DNA of 47,190 nucleotides from contig CALISH010000080.1 in NCBI GenBank assembly GCA_938041275.1, positions 1-47,190 on the forward strand, given 5' to 3'. Of the stretch, positions 33,611 to 42,109 are shown one piece after another (the stretch's first letter is position 1; every line of letters starts with the position of its first letter). Position numbers and translations under genes: made by a program. This DNA is from an uncultured Solobacterium sp. Lineage in GTDB: Bacteria; Bacillota_I; Bacilli_A; Erysipelotrichales; Erysipelotrichaceae. The notes below the pieces were generated by a model that did no database searches, had not been told where the DNA came from, and saw only the letters and a program-made list of their open reading frames with translations.

Positions 33611-34441
33611 ATGACAAAATATATATTTCTAGATATTGATGGCACCTTATATAGTCCAACAACCAATGAAACCCCTGAGAGTGCTTTACGTGCAATCCAT
33701 AAGGCAAGAGATAATGGTCATAAAATATTCTTATGTACAGGAAGAAGTCTAGCAGAGATTGTGACATATCTAGAATATGATATTGATGGTTATATTCTTG
33801 CGGCTGGTGCGAAAGTATACGCTGATCGTAAATGTATCTTTGATAGTCCAATCCCAAAAGATGAACTGAAGTATCTAAAAGATATGATTAATCATATGGG
33901 ACTAGGATATGGATTAGAAGGAAATGCAGGAGCGTATGGGAATGAATTAGGTTATGAATTCTTACTCAAATATTTCTCACTACCGAATGCAAGTCATGAG
34001 GAGAAAGTACAGAATGCGATGGCAAACTGTATCTATCCAGAAGAAGCGGCACATGAAGATGATGAAATATACAAAATCTGTGTATACAGCGAAGATGGAC
34101 ATGAATTTGAACATTTAGAAAAAACTCTACACAGTCAATATATCCTCACCCATGTCATCGAAGACCCGATTAAGAAGTTCTATGGGGCAGAGATTACCAA
34201 TAAAGATATCAATAAGGGAACTGGCATTGAGAAAGTTCTAGAACATTTCTGTGCTGATCGTAGTGATGCGATAGGTATTGGGGATAGTGGAAATGATATT
34301 CCGATGTTGTCCTATTGTGGAACTTCCATTGCGATGGGAAATGGGCCAGAGAGTGTTAAGGCGATTGCGGATTATGTTACTAAAGATATTTTGGATGATG
34401 GCATTTACCATGCATTCGAGCACTTTGGACTAATCGACTAA
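33611..34441 (+). CDS. HAD-superfamily Cof-type phosphatase
   Basis: A 276-residue HAD hydrolase of the Cof (type IIB cap) group. The four motifs are IFLDIDGTLY with the nucleophile Asp, LCTGRS, the lysine in NKGTGIEKVLEHF, and GIGDSGNDIPML. These enzymes dephosphorylate sugar phosphates, pyridoxal phosphate or flavin intermediates with broad specificity. It has a TATAAT box and CGGAGGA ribosome binding site after the thiT terminator, and it is followed 14 bp later by an oxidoreductase gene. Confidence 0.92.
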   Translation: MTKYIFLDIDGTLYSPTTNETPESALRAIHKARDNGHKIFLCTGRSLAEIVTYLEYDIDGYILAAGAKVYADRKCIFDSPIPKDELKYLKDMINHMGLGYGLEGNAGAYGNELGYEFLLKYFSLPNASHEEKVQNAMANCIYPEEAAHEDDEIYKICVYSEDGHEFEHLEKTLHSQYILTHVIEDPIKKFYGAEITNKDINKGTGIEKVLEHFCADRSDAIGIGDSGNDIPMLSYCGTSIAMGNGPESVKAIADYVTKDILDDGIYHAFEHFGLID

Positions 34442-34455
34442 AGGGAGAAAAGTCT

Positions 34456-35424
34456 ATGAAGGTGGGTATCGTTGGAAATGGGATGATTGTTCCTATTGCA
34501 ATAGAAGCGATGTTACGAGCTGAGATTAAAGTAACAGCGTTATGGTGTCGCAATGAAACAAAGGGAAAACCAATTGTTGAGAAATATCAGATACAAAATC
34601 AATACACAGATTATCATGCATTTCTAAATGATGATTCATTTGATACTGTCTATATTGGTTTAACGAATACACTACATTACCAATACGCAAGGGACGCAAT
34701 CCTCGCGGGAAAACATGTTATTGTAGAAAAACCTTTTACTATATCTACTGCAGAAGCTAAGGAACTACATACTTTAGCATTAAAACATGAATGCATGTTA
34801 TTTGAGGCAATTCTTTCTCGATACAGTAAAAACTACGAACATCTAAAGGATGAGTTACAAAAGATTGGGAAAATTAAACTCATACAAGCTAATTTTAGCA
34901 AGTACTCTAGTCGCTATGATGAATTTAAAGAGGGTGTTATTACACCAACCTTTGACAAAGCACATGGTGGTGGAGCCCTTATGGATCTGAATGTATATAA
35001 TATCCATTTTGTTGTTGGTTTATTTGGTTTGCCAAAAAAGGTACAGTATTATCCAAACCTAGCAGAAAATGGTGTAGATACATCAGGTATATTGATTATG
35101 GAGTATCCAGACTTTCAAGCGGTATGTACTGCTGCGAAAGATTCAACATCCGATCCATTTGTGATAATTCAAGCAGAAGATGGTACAATCATTTATCCTG
35201 AAAGACCGGGATATGTAAGATATGGAGAGCGACATGATCGTCTAACAAATCTTACGGAAGAAATTGATGTTGTTGTAGAGGAAGATCCAATGAAAAATGA
35301 ATTCCTATATATGCAGGAAATCATAGATACAAAAAATACAGAACAGATGAATGCGTGGTTAGAAAAATCAACAATGACAGTAGCTGTTTTAGAACAAGCA
35401 TTACAATCTATTTCAAAGGGTTAG
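34456..35424 (+). CDS. Gfo/Idh/MocA-family oxidoreductase
   Basis: A 322-residue NAD(P)-dependent dehydrogenase. The Rossmann fold begins GIVGNGMIVPIAIEA, and YIGLTNTLHY, IVEKPFT (catalytic lysine region) and GGGALMDLNVYNIHF follow as in the family. Substrates are usually sugars, inositols or their derivatives; nothing here narrows it. AAAGGGAG precedes the ATG. It shares a message with the HAD phosphatase and ends in an intrinsic terminator. Confidence 0.9.
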   Translation: MKVGIVGNGMIVPIAIEAMLRAEIKVTALWCRNETKGKPIVEKYQIQNQYTDYHAFLNDDSFDTVYIGLTNTLHYQYARDAILAGKHVIVEKPFTISTAEAKELHTLALKHECMLFEAILSRYSKNYEHLKDELQKIGKIKLIQANFSKYSSRYDEFKEGVITPTFDKAHGGGALMDLNVYNIHFVVGLFGLPKKVQYYPNLAENGVDTSGILIMEYPDFQAVCTAAKDSTSDPFVIIQAEDGTIIYPERPGYVRYGERHDRLTNLTEEIDVVVEEDPMKNEFLYMQEIIDTKNTEQMNAWLEKSTMTVAVLEQALQSISKG

Positions 35425-35451
35425 ATATTCGTATCTAGCCCTTTGTTAATT
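35415..35451 (+). terminator. Intrinsic terminator overlapping the oxidoreductase stop
   Basis: AAAGGGTTAGATA pairs with TATCTAGCCCTTT (one T-G pair) and TTTGTTAATTT follows. The stem includes the stop codon. Confidence 0.75.
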
Positions 35452-35465
35452 TATTAACGCAATTC

Positions 35466-35494
35466 TTGCAAGAAGAAATGCATGGGCGTATAAT
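35466..35494 (+). promoter_or_regulatory. Promoter of the ECF/ABC operon
   Basis: TTGCAA (35466-35471), a 17-bp spacer ending ATGGGCG, and TATAAT (35489-35494). The region from the terminator tail through the operator is a near-copy of 41850-41930. Confidence 0.7.
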
Positions 35495-35497
35495 TCA

Positions 35498-35517
35498 GTT
35501 AGTTATACTAAACTAAC
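35498..35517. promoter_or_regulatory. Metal-box operator, ECF/ABC operon
   Basis: GTTAGTTATACTAAACTAAC: perfect 7-bp arms, extended to 8 bp by flanking A and T, placed 3 bp after the -10 box and so over the transcription start. Same arms and spacing as at 27998 and 41910. Confidence 0.7.
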
Positions 35518-35534
35518 TTTAGAAAGAGGGCAAT

Positions 35535-36218
35535 GTGAGATATCGGATTAATCCACTTGTTTTAATTTTCTACAATATATTGATTCCATGTATTTTAATG
35601 TTTGTACATGATAGATGGATTCCTTTGTATTTCTTTATTGTCAGTAGTTTGTTTTTGATTTATATGAAGAAATACAAAAGGCTATGTAAAGTTATCATCA
35701 TTACAATTTTATTCTACTTGGGACAACAGCTTTTAATGTTCAGTAATGTTGAGGTAGTACAGTTTGTTTCAATGTTATTTATGATGGTTGTTCGATTGAT
35801 GCCAACGTATATTGTGGCTCTTATATTAATGTATGATTATCAACCATCTGAAGTGATTTCTGCCTTACAGAGTATCCATGTGCCAAGAGCGTTCATTATA
35901 GCGTTAAGTATTACGCTACGATATATACCAACATTCTTTCGAGAATTACGATACATCAATGAATCGATGCGTCTGCGCGGGATTCGTTTTGAGATAAAAA
36001 ACATAGTAAAGAGTTTTGGCTATTTTGTGGTTCCGCAGTTATTTCGTTGTTTGATTTTGGCGGATGAATTAACATCCGCCGGACTGTGTAAAGGAATTGA
36101 TTGCACAGAAAGAAGAACGTCATATTACAATATTCGCTTTGGAATGAAGGATGCGCTTACTACAATTGCGATTTGTTTAGGACTAGTGGGAGAGATGTTA
36201 TGGATTCGTATGTTGTAG
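35535..36218 (+). CDS. ECF transporter transmembrane subunit (EcfT/CbiQ family)
   Basis: A 227-residue scaffold membrane protein with about five helices. The coupling region MRLRGIRFE is of the xRG type that inserts into the ATPase grooves; LSITLRYIPTFFRELRYINESM precedes it. The start is GTG 35535 after AGAGGG. It opens a five-gene operon and overlaps the dual ATPase gene by 19 bp. It links the S component to the ATPase in an ECF importer. Confidence 0.85.
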   Translation: MRYRINPLVLIFYNILIPCILMFVHDRWIPLYFFIVSSLFLIYMKKYKRLCKVIIITILFYLGQQLLMFSNVEVVQFVSMLFMMVVRLMPTYIVALILMYDYQPSEVISALQSIHVPRAFIIALSITLRYIPTFFRELRYINESMRLRGIRFEIKNIVKSFGYFVVPQLFRCLILADELTSAGLCKGIDCTERRTSYYNIRFGMKDALTTIAICLGLVGEMLWIRML

Positions 36219-37615
36219 AGGGTAAGAACATTTCATTCCAATATCAAGATAGTTTGGAAGGAATTCAAAATATCAATTTTGCATTACAACCTGGCGAAAT
36301 CATCTTGGTGACAGGTAATAGTGGCAGTGGTAAATCTACATTTTTGAAATGTCTGAATGGACTTATACCACGCGTTGTAGAAGGAACGCTACAAGGGGAA
36401 ATCTTACTCGATGACCAAAATACAAAGGATATGAGTATGGCAGAGATTAGCCGTCATATCAGTTCTGTATTCCAAAACCCACGAAGCCAGTTCTTTACAA
36501 CGAATACAACCTCTGAACTTGTATTCAGTATGGAGAATTATGGTTGTAAGAATGATGTAATGGAAGCGCAGCTTCAACAAGTTACTACATTGCTTAAAAT
36601 TCAAACATTATTGAATTGTGACATCTTTCAATTATCCGGAGGAGAGCGTCAAATGGTGGCGATAGCCTCCGCAATGATGTTGGGACAAAAAATCATTTTG
36701 TTAGATGAGCCATCTGCTAACCTAGATTATCACAATACGTATGTATTTAGAGGATTGGTTGAGAAATTAAAACAAGAAGGGTATACCGTCTTGATTGCGG
36801 ATCATCGTTTCTATTATCTAAGTGGCCTGATTAGTCGTGTTTTCCTATTTGATGATGGTAAGATGCAAATCTTCAATAGTGAACAGGCATTTAAAGATTC
36901 AAACTATGATACACGAAGCTTTGATTTATTTGCGATGGATATACCATTTCAAACACCTAGTGTAACGAAAGAAAAAGTTCTTTCATTAGTGGATATTTCA
37001 TACAAGGATATCTTACAAGATATATCGCTGGATTTCTTTACCAACGAAGTCACTGCGATTGTTGGCACAAACGGAGTTGGCAAGACAACACTAGCACGAT
37101 TACTCTGTAAGAGCATTCCATGCACGCATGGAAAGATAATCGGTGAGATGCCTTTCTATATTATGCAAGATGCGGATTACCAATTATTTGGTACATCTGT
37201 ACAAGCAGAGCTTGAAATCTCTGATCATAAAATCAATCAGAAGGATATTTTGGATGTGATGGATTATTTACAACTTACAAAATACGCAGATACACATCCG
37301 TTCTCTTTGAGCGGTGGACAGAAACAGCGTATACAGGTTGCGCTAGGAATCTTGAGCAATCGTAAAGTTATCATTTTCGATGAACCTACCAGTGGATTAG
37401 ATCTTTCCTCCATGCGTAGGGTCGCAAAGGAAATTCAAGAATTAAAAAAGAAAGCATGTGTCATCGTCATATCGCATGATTATGAGTTTATTCGTTATAT
37501 CAGTAATCGTGTTGTGTATTTAAAAGATAAAACAGTGAAGAAAGATATTCCGCTTGTTGCGGAACATCTATCCGAATTCAATCAAATTTTTATAGAAATG
37601 AGGGATGAATCATGA
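36200..37615 (+). CDS. ECF transporter dual ATPase (EcfA-EcfA' fusion)
   Basis: A 471-residue protein with two complete ABC ATPase domains in one chain. Domain 1 has GNSGSGKST, LSGGERQM and ILLDEPSANLD; domain 2 has GTNGVGKTT, LSGGQKQR and IIFDEPTSGLD. This YkoD-like fusion replaces the usual EcfA1/EcfA2 pair and belongs to dedicated (group I) ECF transporters. I start at ATG 36200, where the ABC domain begins (MDSYVVEGKNISFQY); an upstream frame from 36101 is a shadow of the EcfT gene. Confidence 0.9.
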   Translation: MDSYVVEGKNISFQYQDSLEGIQNINFALQPGEIILVTGNSGSGKSTFLKCLNGLIPRVVEGTLQGEILLDDQNTKDMSMAEISRHISSVFQNPRSQFFTTNTTSELVFSMENYGCKNDVMEAQLQQVTTLLKIQTLLNCDIFQLSGGERQMVAIASAMMLGQKIILLDEPSANLDYHNTYVFRGLVEKLKQEGYTVLIADHRFYYLSGLISRVFLFDDGKMQIFNSEQAFKDSNYDTRSFDLFAMDIPFQTPSVTKEKVLSLVDISYKDILQDISLDFFTNEVTAIVGTNGVGKTTLARLLCKSIPCTHGKIIGEMPFYIMQDADYQLFGTSVQAELEISDHKINQKDILDVMDYLQLTKYADTHPFSLSGGQKQRIQVALGILSNRKVIIFDEPTSGLDLSSMRRVAKEIQELKKKACVIVISHDYEFIRYISNRVVYLKDKTVKKDIPLVAEHLSEFNQIFIEMRDES

Positions 37616-38193
37616 ATTTGAAGATGAAGGATTTTGTATTACTTGCTTTACTTACAGCGTTATACATCATTGTATATTTTGTGGCAATGATGATAATTTC
37701 GCTCATGGGACCGTTTGGACATGCGATTAGTCCGGGTGTTTGTGGACTGTTATCTGGAGCAATTCTAATCTTTATCAGTCGTAAGATTGGCAAGATGTGG
37801 CAGTTTACACTAATGGAACTCATTATTATGGGTGTATTCGCACTGATGGGAGCTGGTTATCTACCTTGGTTTATTACATCGATGATCGGTGCGGTTTTAG
37901 CAGATTTAATCGCATCCACTTCAAGTAAGCCAAGTGTATTAAAGGTCGCAATAGCGTCAGGTCTTATCCATGTAGGGAATGCATTAGGCGGTATCATTCC
38001 TGCATGTTTCTTTGCGGAACAATATATGAATGAATGGATTGCGAGAGGTCAAAAGCCAGATCAAATGTTAGAAATGGTCAAGGCAACACAAGGTGTAATG
38101 GGAATACTTGGAACAGTTATTACATTCATATTATCAGTAATAGGTGTATATATTGGCTATTCAATATTAAAGGGACACCTGAAGGAGAACTAA
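37612..38193 (+). CDS. ECF S component, Trep_Strep/MptD family
   Basis: A 193-residue membrane protein with about six helices. LTALYIIVYFVAMMI, MGPFGHAISPGVCGLLSGAI and the conserved GAGYLPWFITSMIGAVLADLI fit the Trep_Strep (MptD) family of putative substrate-binding subunits. It overlaps the ATPase gene by 4 bp (ATGA). Its cargo is unknown; the metal-box operator and the exporter-fold ABC pair behind it point to a metal chelate or haem-like compound. Confidence 0.8.
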   Translation: MNLKMKDFVLLALLTALYIIVYFVAMMIISLMGPFGHAISPGVCGLLSGAILIFISRKIGKMWQFTLMELIIMGVFALMGAGYLPWFITSMIGAVLADLIASTSSKPSVLKVAIASGLIHVGNALGGIIPACFFAEQYMNEWIARGQKPDQMLEMVKATQGVMGILGTVITFILSVIGVYIGYSILKGHLKEN

Positions 38194-39996
38194 ATGGAGA
38201 TTGAAGAGAAAATAAAAGAAGATGTTAAGCGGTCGATAGAAACAAAGAAAAAGGATGCCATTAATCCAAGCTTAGTCAATAAATGGTTGTTCTCTTTCGC
38301 TCCAGAGTTAAAAGGCAAGATGAGATTATCGATTATGCTTGCATGTTTTGGGGAAAGTTTAAAGTTTACATCCTATTTCTTTGCGGCATATGTCGCAACA
38401 GCAGTGATTTCAAATCACATAGATTTACAAAAAATCTACTTATATGGTGGATTAACACTGCTAGCTCTTGCACTACAATGTACACTAACGTGTTTATCTA
38501 GCGTGAAGAGTCATAGAATTTCATTTGAGATTCTTAGAAGCATTCGTGAAAAATTAAGTGAAAAGTTAGAACGTGTTCCACTTGGCTATGTTACATCAAC
38601 ACCAATAGGATATTATAAAGCGTTAATTGTTGATCGAGTTGGCTCTTTGGAGGATTGGATTGCACATGTTATGCCAGAGTTACCTTCTCGTTTATTACAC
38701 CCAATTCTAGCAACCATCCTTTTATTCGTGGTGGATTATCGTTTAGGTCTAGCATGTTTTGTGAGTGTTCCTTTTATGATTTTGGGATTTATCATCATGT
38801 ATCATAACAGTGATGAGCGTATGTATACTTGGCTCAATTCAAATCAAGATTTAAATGCTAGAATCGTTGAATATGTAAATGGAATTCATGTCATTAAGAC
38901 GTTTGGACAGAGTAGACGTAGTTATCAAAAGTTTACAGATTCTGTTAATTACTACTTCTCCTCTACATTAGATTGGTGGAGACAAAGTTGGATTGCGATG
39001 GCTATATTATTTGCGTTTGTAAATTCACCAATACTTGGAACATTGCCAGTTGGCTTATATTTGTACTCACAACAAATCATCAATATGTGGCAGCTAATGT
39101 TAGGTTTGATCCTGCCATTATCGATTATTCCAAATGCATTCCAAATCATGATGAGTATGGAAATCTACTCCTCAATTGAAACGGGATTCCGCATGATTCG
39201 CAAAGTACTTACAATGCCTGAGCTTGTAAGACCTAATCAGGAAGTAACACTATCAGATCAATGTTATCGATTTGAAAATGTATCTTTCGCGTATGAAAAG
39301 GGAATTGAAGTATTACACGATATCAACTTTGAAGTGAAACCAAATTCTGTATTTGCGATTGTTGGAGAAAGCGGAAGTGGAAAGTCTACAATTGCCAAGT
39401 TAATGGCTGGGTTCTTTGATGCGGATGATGGAAGAATTTACTTTGGTGACCAAGATGTCAAAAGTATACCAACATCACAACTTATGAAACATGTAGCGTA
39501 TGTTGCACAAGACAACTTCTTATTTGACACAAGTATCCGTGAGAATCTAAAGATCGCAAAAGCAGACGCAACCGATGAAGAGATTCAAAAGGCCTTGAAA
39601 GCGGCGAACTGTTTAGAGCTGATTGAACGATTGCCGGAAGGTTTAAATTCAAATGCTGGGGATTGTGGTAAGTTCCTTTCAGGTGGTGAAAGACAACGCA
39701 TAACGCTTGCTAGAGCGATGCTAGCAGATGCGCAGTGCATCATTCTTGATGAAGCTACTGCATATGCAGATGTTGAAAATGAAGCGAAGATTCAGGAGGC
39801 GTTAAGCCGACTAATGAAAGACAAGACACTGATTGTTGTGGCACATCGACTGAACACAATTGTAGGTGCTGATCAAATTATGGTGTTAGCTCATGGCAAG
39901 ATTGAAAGCATCGGAACCCACAAAGAACTAATACAGAATTCTTCTGCGTATCAAAAACTATGGCAAAGCTACAGTGGTAAGGAGGTGGTTGAATGA
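38194..39996 (+). CDS. Exporter-fold ABC transporter, subunit 1 (YbtP/IrtA-like)
   Basis: A 600-residue half-transporter: six helices (about 35-330), then an ATPase with GESGSGKST, Q-loop VAQDN, LSGGERQR and Walker B CIILDEATAYADVENE. The ATAYAD form after Walker B, in place of ATSALD, is a mark of the YbtPQ/IrtAB-like subfamily, whose members import siderophores despite the exporter fold. An acidic/basic cytoplasmic N-terminus precedes the first helix. Its ATG immediately follows the S-component stop, and it overlaps the partner gene by 4 bp. Confidence 0.85.
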   Translation: MEIEEKIKEDVKRSIETKKKDAINPSLVNKWLFSFAPELKGKMRLSIMLACFGESLKFTSYFFAAYVATAVISNHIDLQKIYLYGGLTLLALALQCTLTCLSSVKSHRISFEILRSIREKLSEKLERVPLGYVTSTPIGYYKALIVDRVGSLEDWIAHVMPELPSRLLHPILATILLFVVDYRLGLACFVSVPFMILGFIIMYHNSDERMYTWLNSNQDLNARIVEYVNGIHVIKTFGQSRRSYQKFTDSVNYYFSSTLDWWRQSWIAMAILFAFVNSPILGTLPVGLYLYSQQIINMWQLMLGLILPLSIIPNAFQIMMSMEIYSSIETGFRMIRKVLTMPELVRPNQEVTLSDQCYRFENVSFAYEKGIEVLHDINFEVKPNSVFAIVGESGSGKSTIAKLMAGFFDADDGRIYFGDQDVKSIPTSQLMKHVAYVAQDNFLFDTSIRENLKIAKADATDEEIQKALKAANCLELIERLPEGLNSNAGDCGKFLSGGERQRITLARAMLADAQCIILDEATAYADVENEAKIQEALSRLMKDKTLIVVAHRLNTIVGADQIMVLAHGKIESIGTHKELIQNSSAYQKLWQSYSGKEVVE

Positions 39997-41741
39997 ACTA
40001 CTTTCGTAGATTATTTGAATTAGTTGGAAAAGATAAAGTGAAGTTTATCTTTGGCTTATTCTTTGCGTTCTTTAAGAACTTTAGTTTTATGTTTATATTT
40101 GGTGCTTTGTATATTGCGTTCTTAAATATACATGCATTAACAGCTACGGTGATATGGAATTGCCTAATGATTATGATTGGTGGAATCTTGTTCCACTTTG
40201 TATTCCGCTATCTTGAAGATATTCTTGTTTCAGCGGAAGGCTATGTCATGTTTAGAAATTTCCGCTTGCAGGTAGGAGATGAGTTAAAGAAAGCTCCGTT
40301 AGGATACTTTGATGACGCAAAACTAGGAAATATTCAAGGTGCTATGACGACATCAATAAACGCACTTGAAAACTTTACCATGATGTTAGTCACTGGCGTG
40401 ATTGCTGGATTTGGAATTTCCATCTTATTAACCATTGCGATGTTAAAGATGAATGTAACGTTAGGGTTATTCATGATTCCAGTGTTAGTGATACTTTCAT
40501 TTACATTAGGTAAACTTTATAAAATCGCAATGAGAAATGTTCCGCTACAACATAAAGTTGAACAAGAGATGAATTTTGCGGTAATCGATATGATTCGAGG
40601 AATGTCTGTTTTAAGAACATATCCGATTAACGAAGATAATCCTGTTAAAAATATGATTCAGGGAAAGGCAAAGGACCTTTATGCAAAGAAAAAGGAAGTT
40701 GATATTCGTTGTGAAGTAGAGTTTTCATGGCGTGCTAAAATTTATAGTTTTATCGTAAATGCCGCGAGTGTTATCTTAATCATTCTTACAGTTCATCTAT
40801 ATATGCGTGAAGAGATTAACTTTGCGAATTGTATGACCATGTTGGTGGGATCTTATTTAATCTTCTTAGGCTTAGCTCCATTAAGTGATACAGCTTTCCT
40901 ATACGCGAAGATTCCTGGTCAACAAAAGTACTTGGATGATGTATTCCAAATTCCTCAATTAGAGGAAGGTGCGCAAACTACAATTAACGGACCTCTAGAT
41001 ATTCGCTTTGACCATGTATGGTTTGGATATCGCAAAGATACACCTGTAATCAAAGACCTCAGTTTTGAAATTAAACAAAATGAAAAAGTCGCAATTGTAG
41101 GACCTAGTGGATGTGGTAAGACGACAATTGTCAATCTTCTCTCGCGTTTCTGGGATGTAGATAAGGGAGCGATATATCTAGCAGGAAAGGATATTCGTGA
41201 GTATACAGTAGAGACATTATTTAAACAGATGTCTGTCGTATTCCAGGATGTATATTTATTCAACGATACGATTATGAATAATATACGCTTCGCAAAACCA
41301 GAAGCGAGTGACCAAGAAATTTATGATGTGTGTAAGAAAGCACGCTGTGCTGAGTTTATATCAAAACTTCCACATGGATATGAAACCATCATCGGAGAAG
41401 GCGGCGCTAACCTCAGCGGTGGTGAAAAACAACGCATCAGTATTGCTCGTGCATTGTTAAAGGATGCGCCAATCATTTTGTTGGATGAAGCTACATCAAG
41501 TGTAGACCCAGAAAATGAGGCAGAAATTCTAGCTGCGATTGATGAACTATGTAAAGGAAAGACAGTTATATCCATTGCACATCGTATCAGTACCGTAGAA
41601 AGTGTAGATCATATACTTGTCATTAATGATGGTTCTCTACAAGAAGAAGGAAAACATGAGGAACTGATTCAGAATGGTGGAATCTATGCTGGCTTTATTA
41701 AATCACGTAAAGACGCAAAGGGTTGGCGAATTGAGAATTAA
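39993..41741 (+). CDS. Exporter-fold ABC transporter, subunit 2 (YbtQ/IrtB-like)
   Basis: A 582-residue half-transporter pairing with subunit 1. Six helices are followed by an ATPase with GPSGCGKTT, VVFQDVYLF, LSGGEKQR and ILLDEATSSVDPENE, all canonical, so this partner has the complete D-loop that subunit 1 lacks. LRTYPINEDNP in the membrane domain corresponds to the coupling helix region. Last gene of the operon, followed by two hairpins. Confidence 0.85.
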   Translation: MNYFRRLFELVGKDKVKFIFGLFFAFFKNFSFMFIFGALYIAFLNIHALTATVIWNCLMIMIGGILFHFVFRYLEDILVSAEGYVMFRNFRLQVGDELKKAPLGYFDDAKLGNIQGAMTTSINALENFTMMLVTGVIAGFGISILLTIAMLKMNVTLGLFMIPVLVILSFTLGKLYKIAMRNVPLQHKVEQEMNFAVIDMIRGMSVLRTYPINEDNPVKNMIQGKAKDLYAKKKEVDIRCEVEFSWRAKIYSFIVNAASVILIILTVHLYMREEINFANCMTMLVGSYLIFLGLAPLSDTAFLYAKIPGQQKYLDDVFQIPQLEEGAQTTINGPLDIRFDHVWFGYRKDTPVIKDLSFEIKQNEKVAIVGPSGCGKTTIVNLLSRFWDVDKGAIYLAGKDIREYTVETLFKQMSVVFQDVYLFNDTIMNNIRFAKPEASDQEIYDVCKKARCAEFISKLPHGYETIIGEGGANLSGGEKQRISIARALLKDAPIILLDEATSSVDPENEAEILAAIDELCKGKTVISIAHRISTVESVDHILVINDGSLQEEGKHEELIQNGGIYAGFIKSRKDAKGWRIEN

Positions 41742-41767
41742 CCACTATGCATGAATGGTGAAATCTG

Positions 41768-41798
41768 ATATTGCTTAATGTAGGTTTTTAAGCAATAT
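41768..41798 (+). terminator. Terminator hairpin 1 after the ECF/ABC operon
   Basis: ATATTGCTTA pairs with TAAGCAATAT; the following T-tract is weak. Confidence 0.55.
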
Positions 41799-41828
41799 AA
41801 TTATTAACTCAAATGTTAGGGTTTATAT

Positions 41829-41866
41829 AAGAGACAGATTTGACCATCTGTCTCTTGTTAATTTGT
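41829..41866 (+). terminator. Terminator hairpin 2 after the ECF/ABC operon
   Basis: AAGAGACAGAT pairs perfectly with ATCTGTCTCTT, followed by GTTAATTTG. Its tail starts the block that matches 35441-35520. Confidence 0.75.
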
Positions 41867-41877
41867 TAACTTAGTTC

Positions 41878-41906
41878 TTGTAATGCGTATTACATGGGCG
41901 TATAAT
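41878..41906 (+). promoter_or_regulatory. Second copy of the metal-box promoter, upstream of pflB
   Basis: TTGTAA (41878-41883), a 17-bp spacer also ending ATGGGCG, and TATAAT (41901-41906), matching the ECF/ABC promoter. The first gene downstream is pflB, about 195 bp after the expected start. Confidence 0.6.
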
Positions 41907-41909
41907 TCG

Positions 41910-41929
41910 GTTAGTTTACTAAAACTAAC
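41910..41929. promoter_or_regulatory. Metal-box operator upstream of pflB
   Basis: GTTAGTTTACTAAAACTAAC: perfect 7-bp arms 3 bp after the -10 box, as at 35498. From here to 42109 there is no gene; a second weak promoter (TTCACA, N18, TAATAT near 42018-42050) may also serve pflB. Confidence 0.65.
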
Positions 41930-42109
41930 TGCTGAAAATGAGAGTGTGAACGTGCTTGCATGTCATTCGGATTATTGACTAACATTGTTGGAATTTCAAA
42001 CAAAAACAGAGTGAAATTCACAAATAAAAAAATAATCTGATAATATCATTGGACGTACAAACCGCTTTCATTTAAAATGAAAAACGTTAGGTAGACGGAG
42101 GAGAAAACA

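Noticed and set aside
41930..42109. Short coding frame after the second metal-box promoter
   Set aside because: Only about ten codons after a GTG; treated as the pflB leader.
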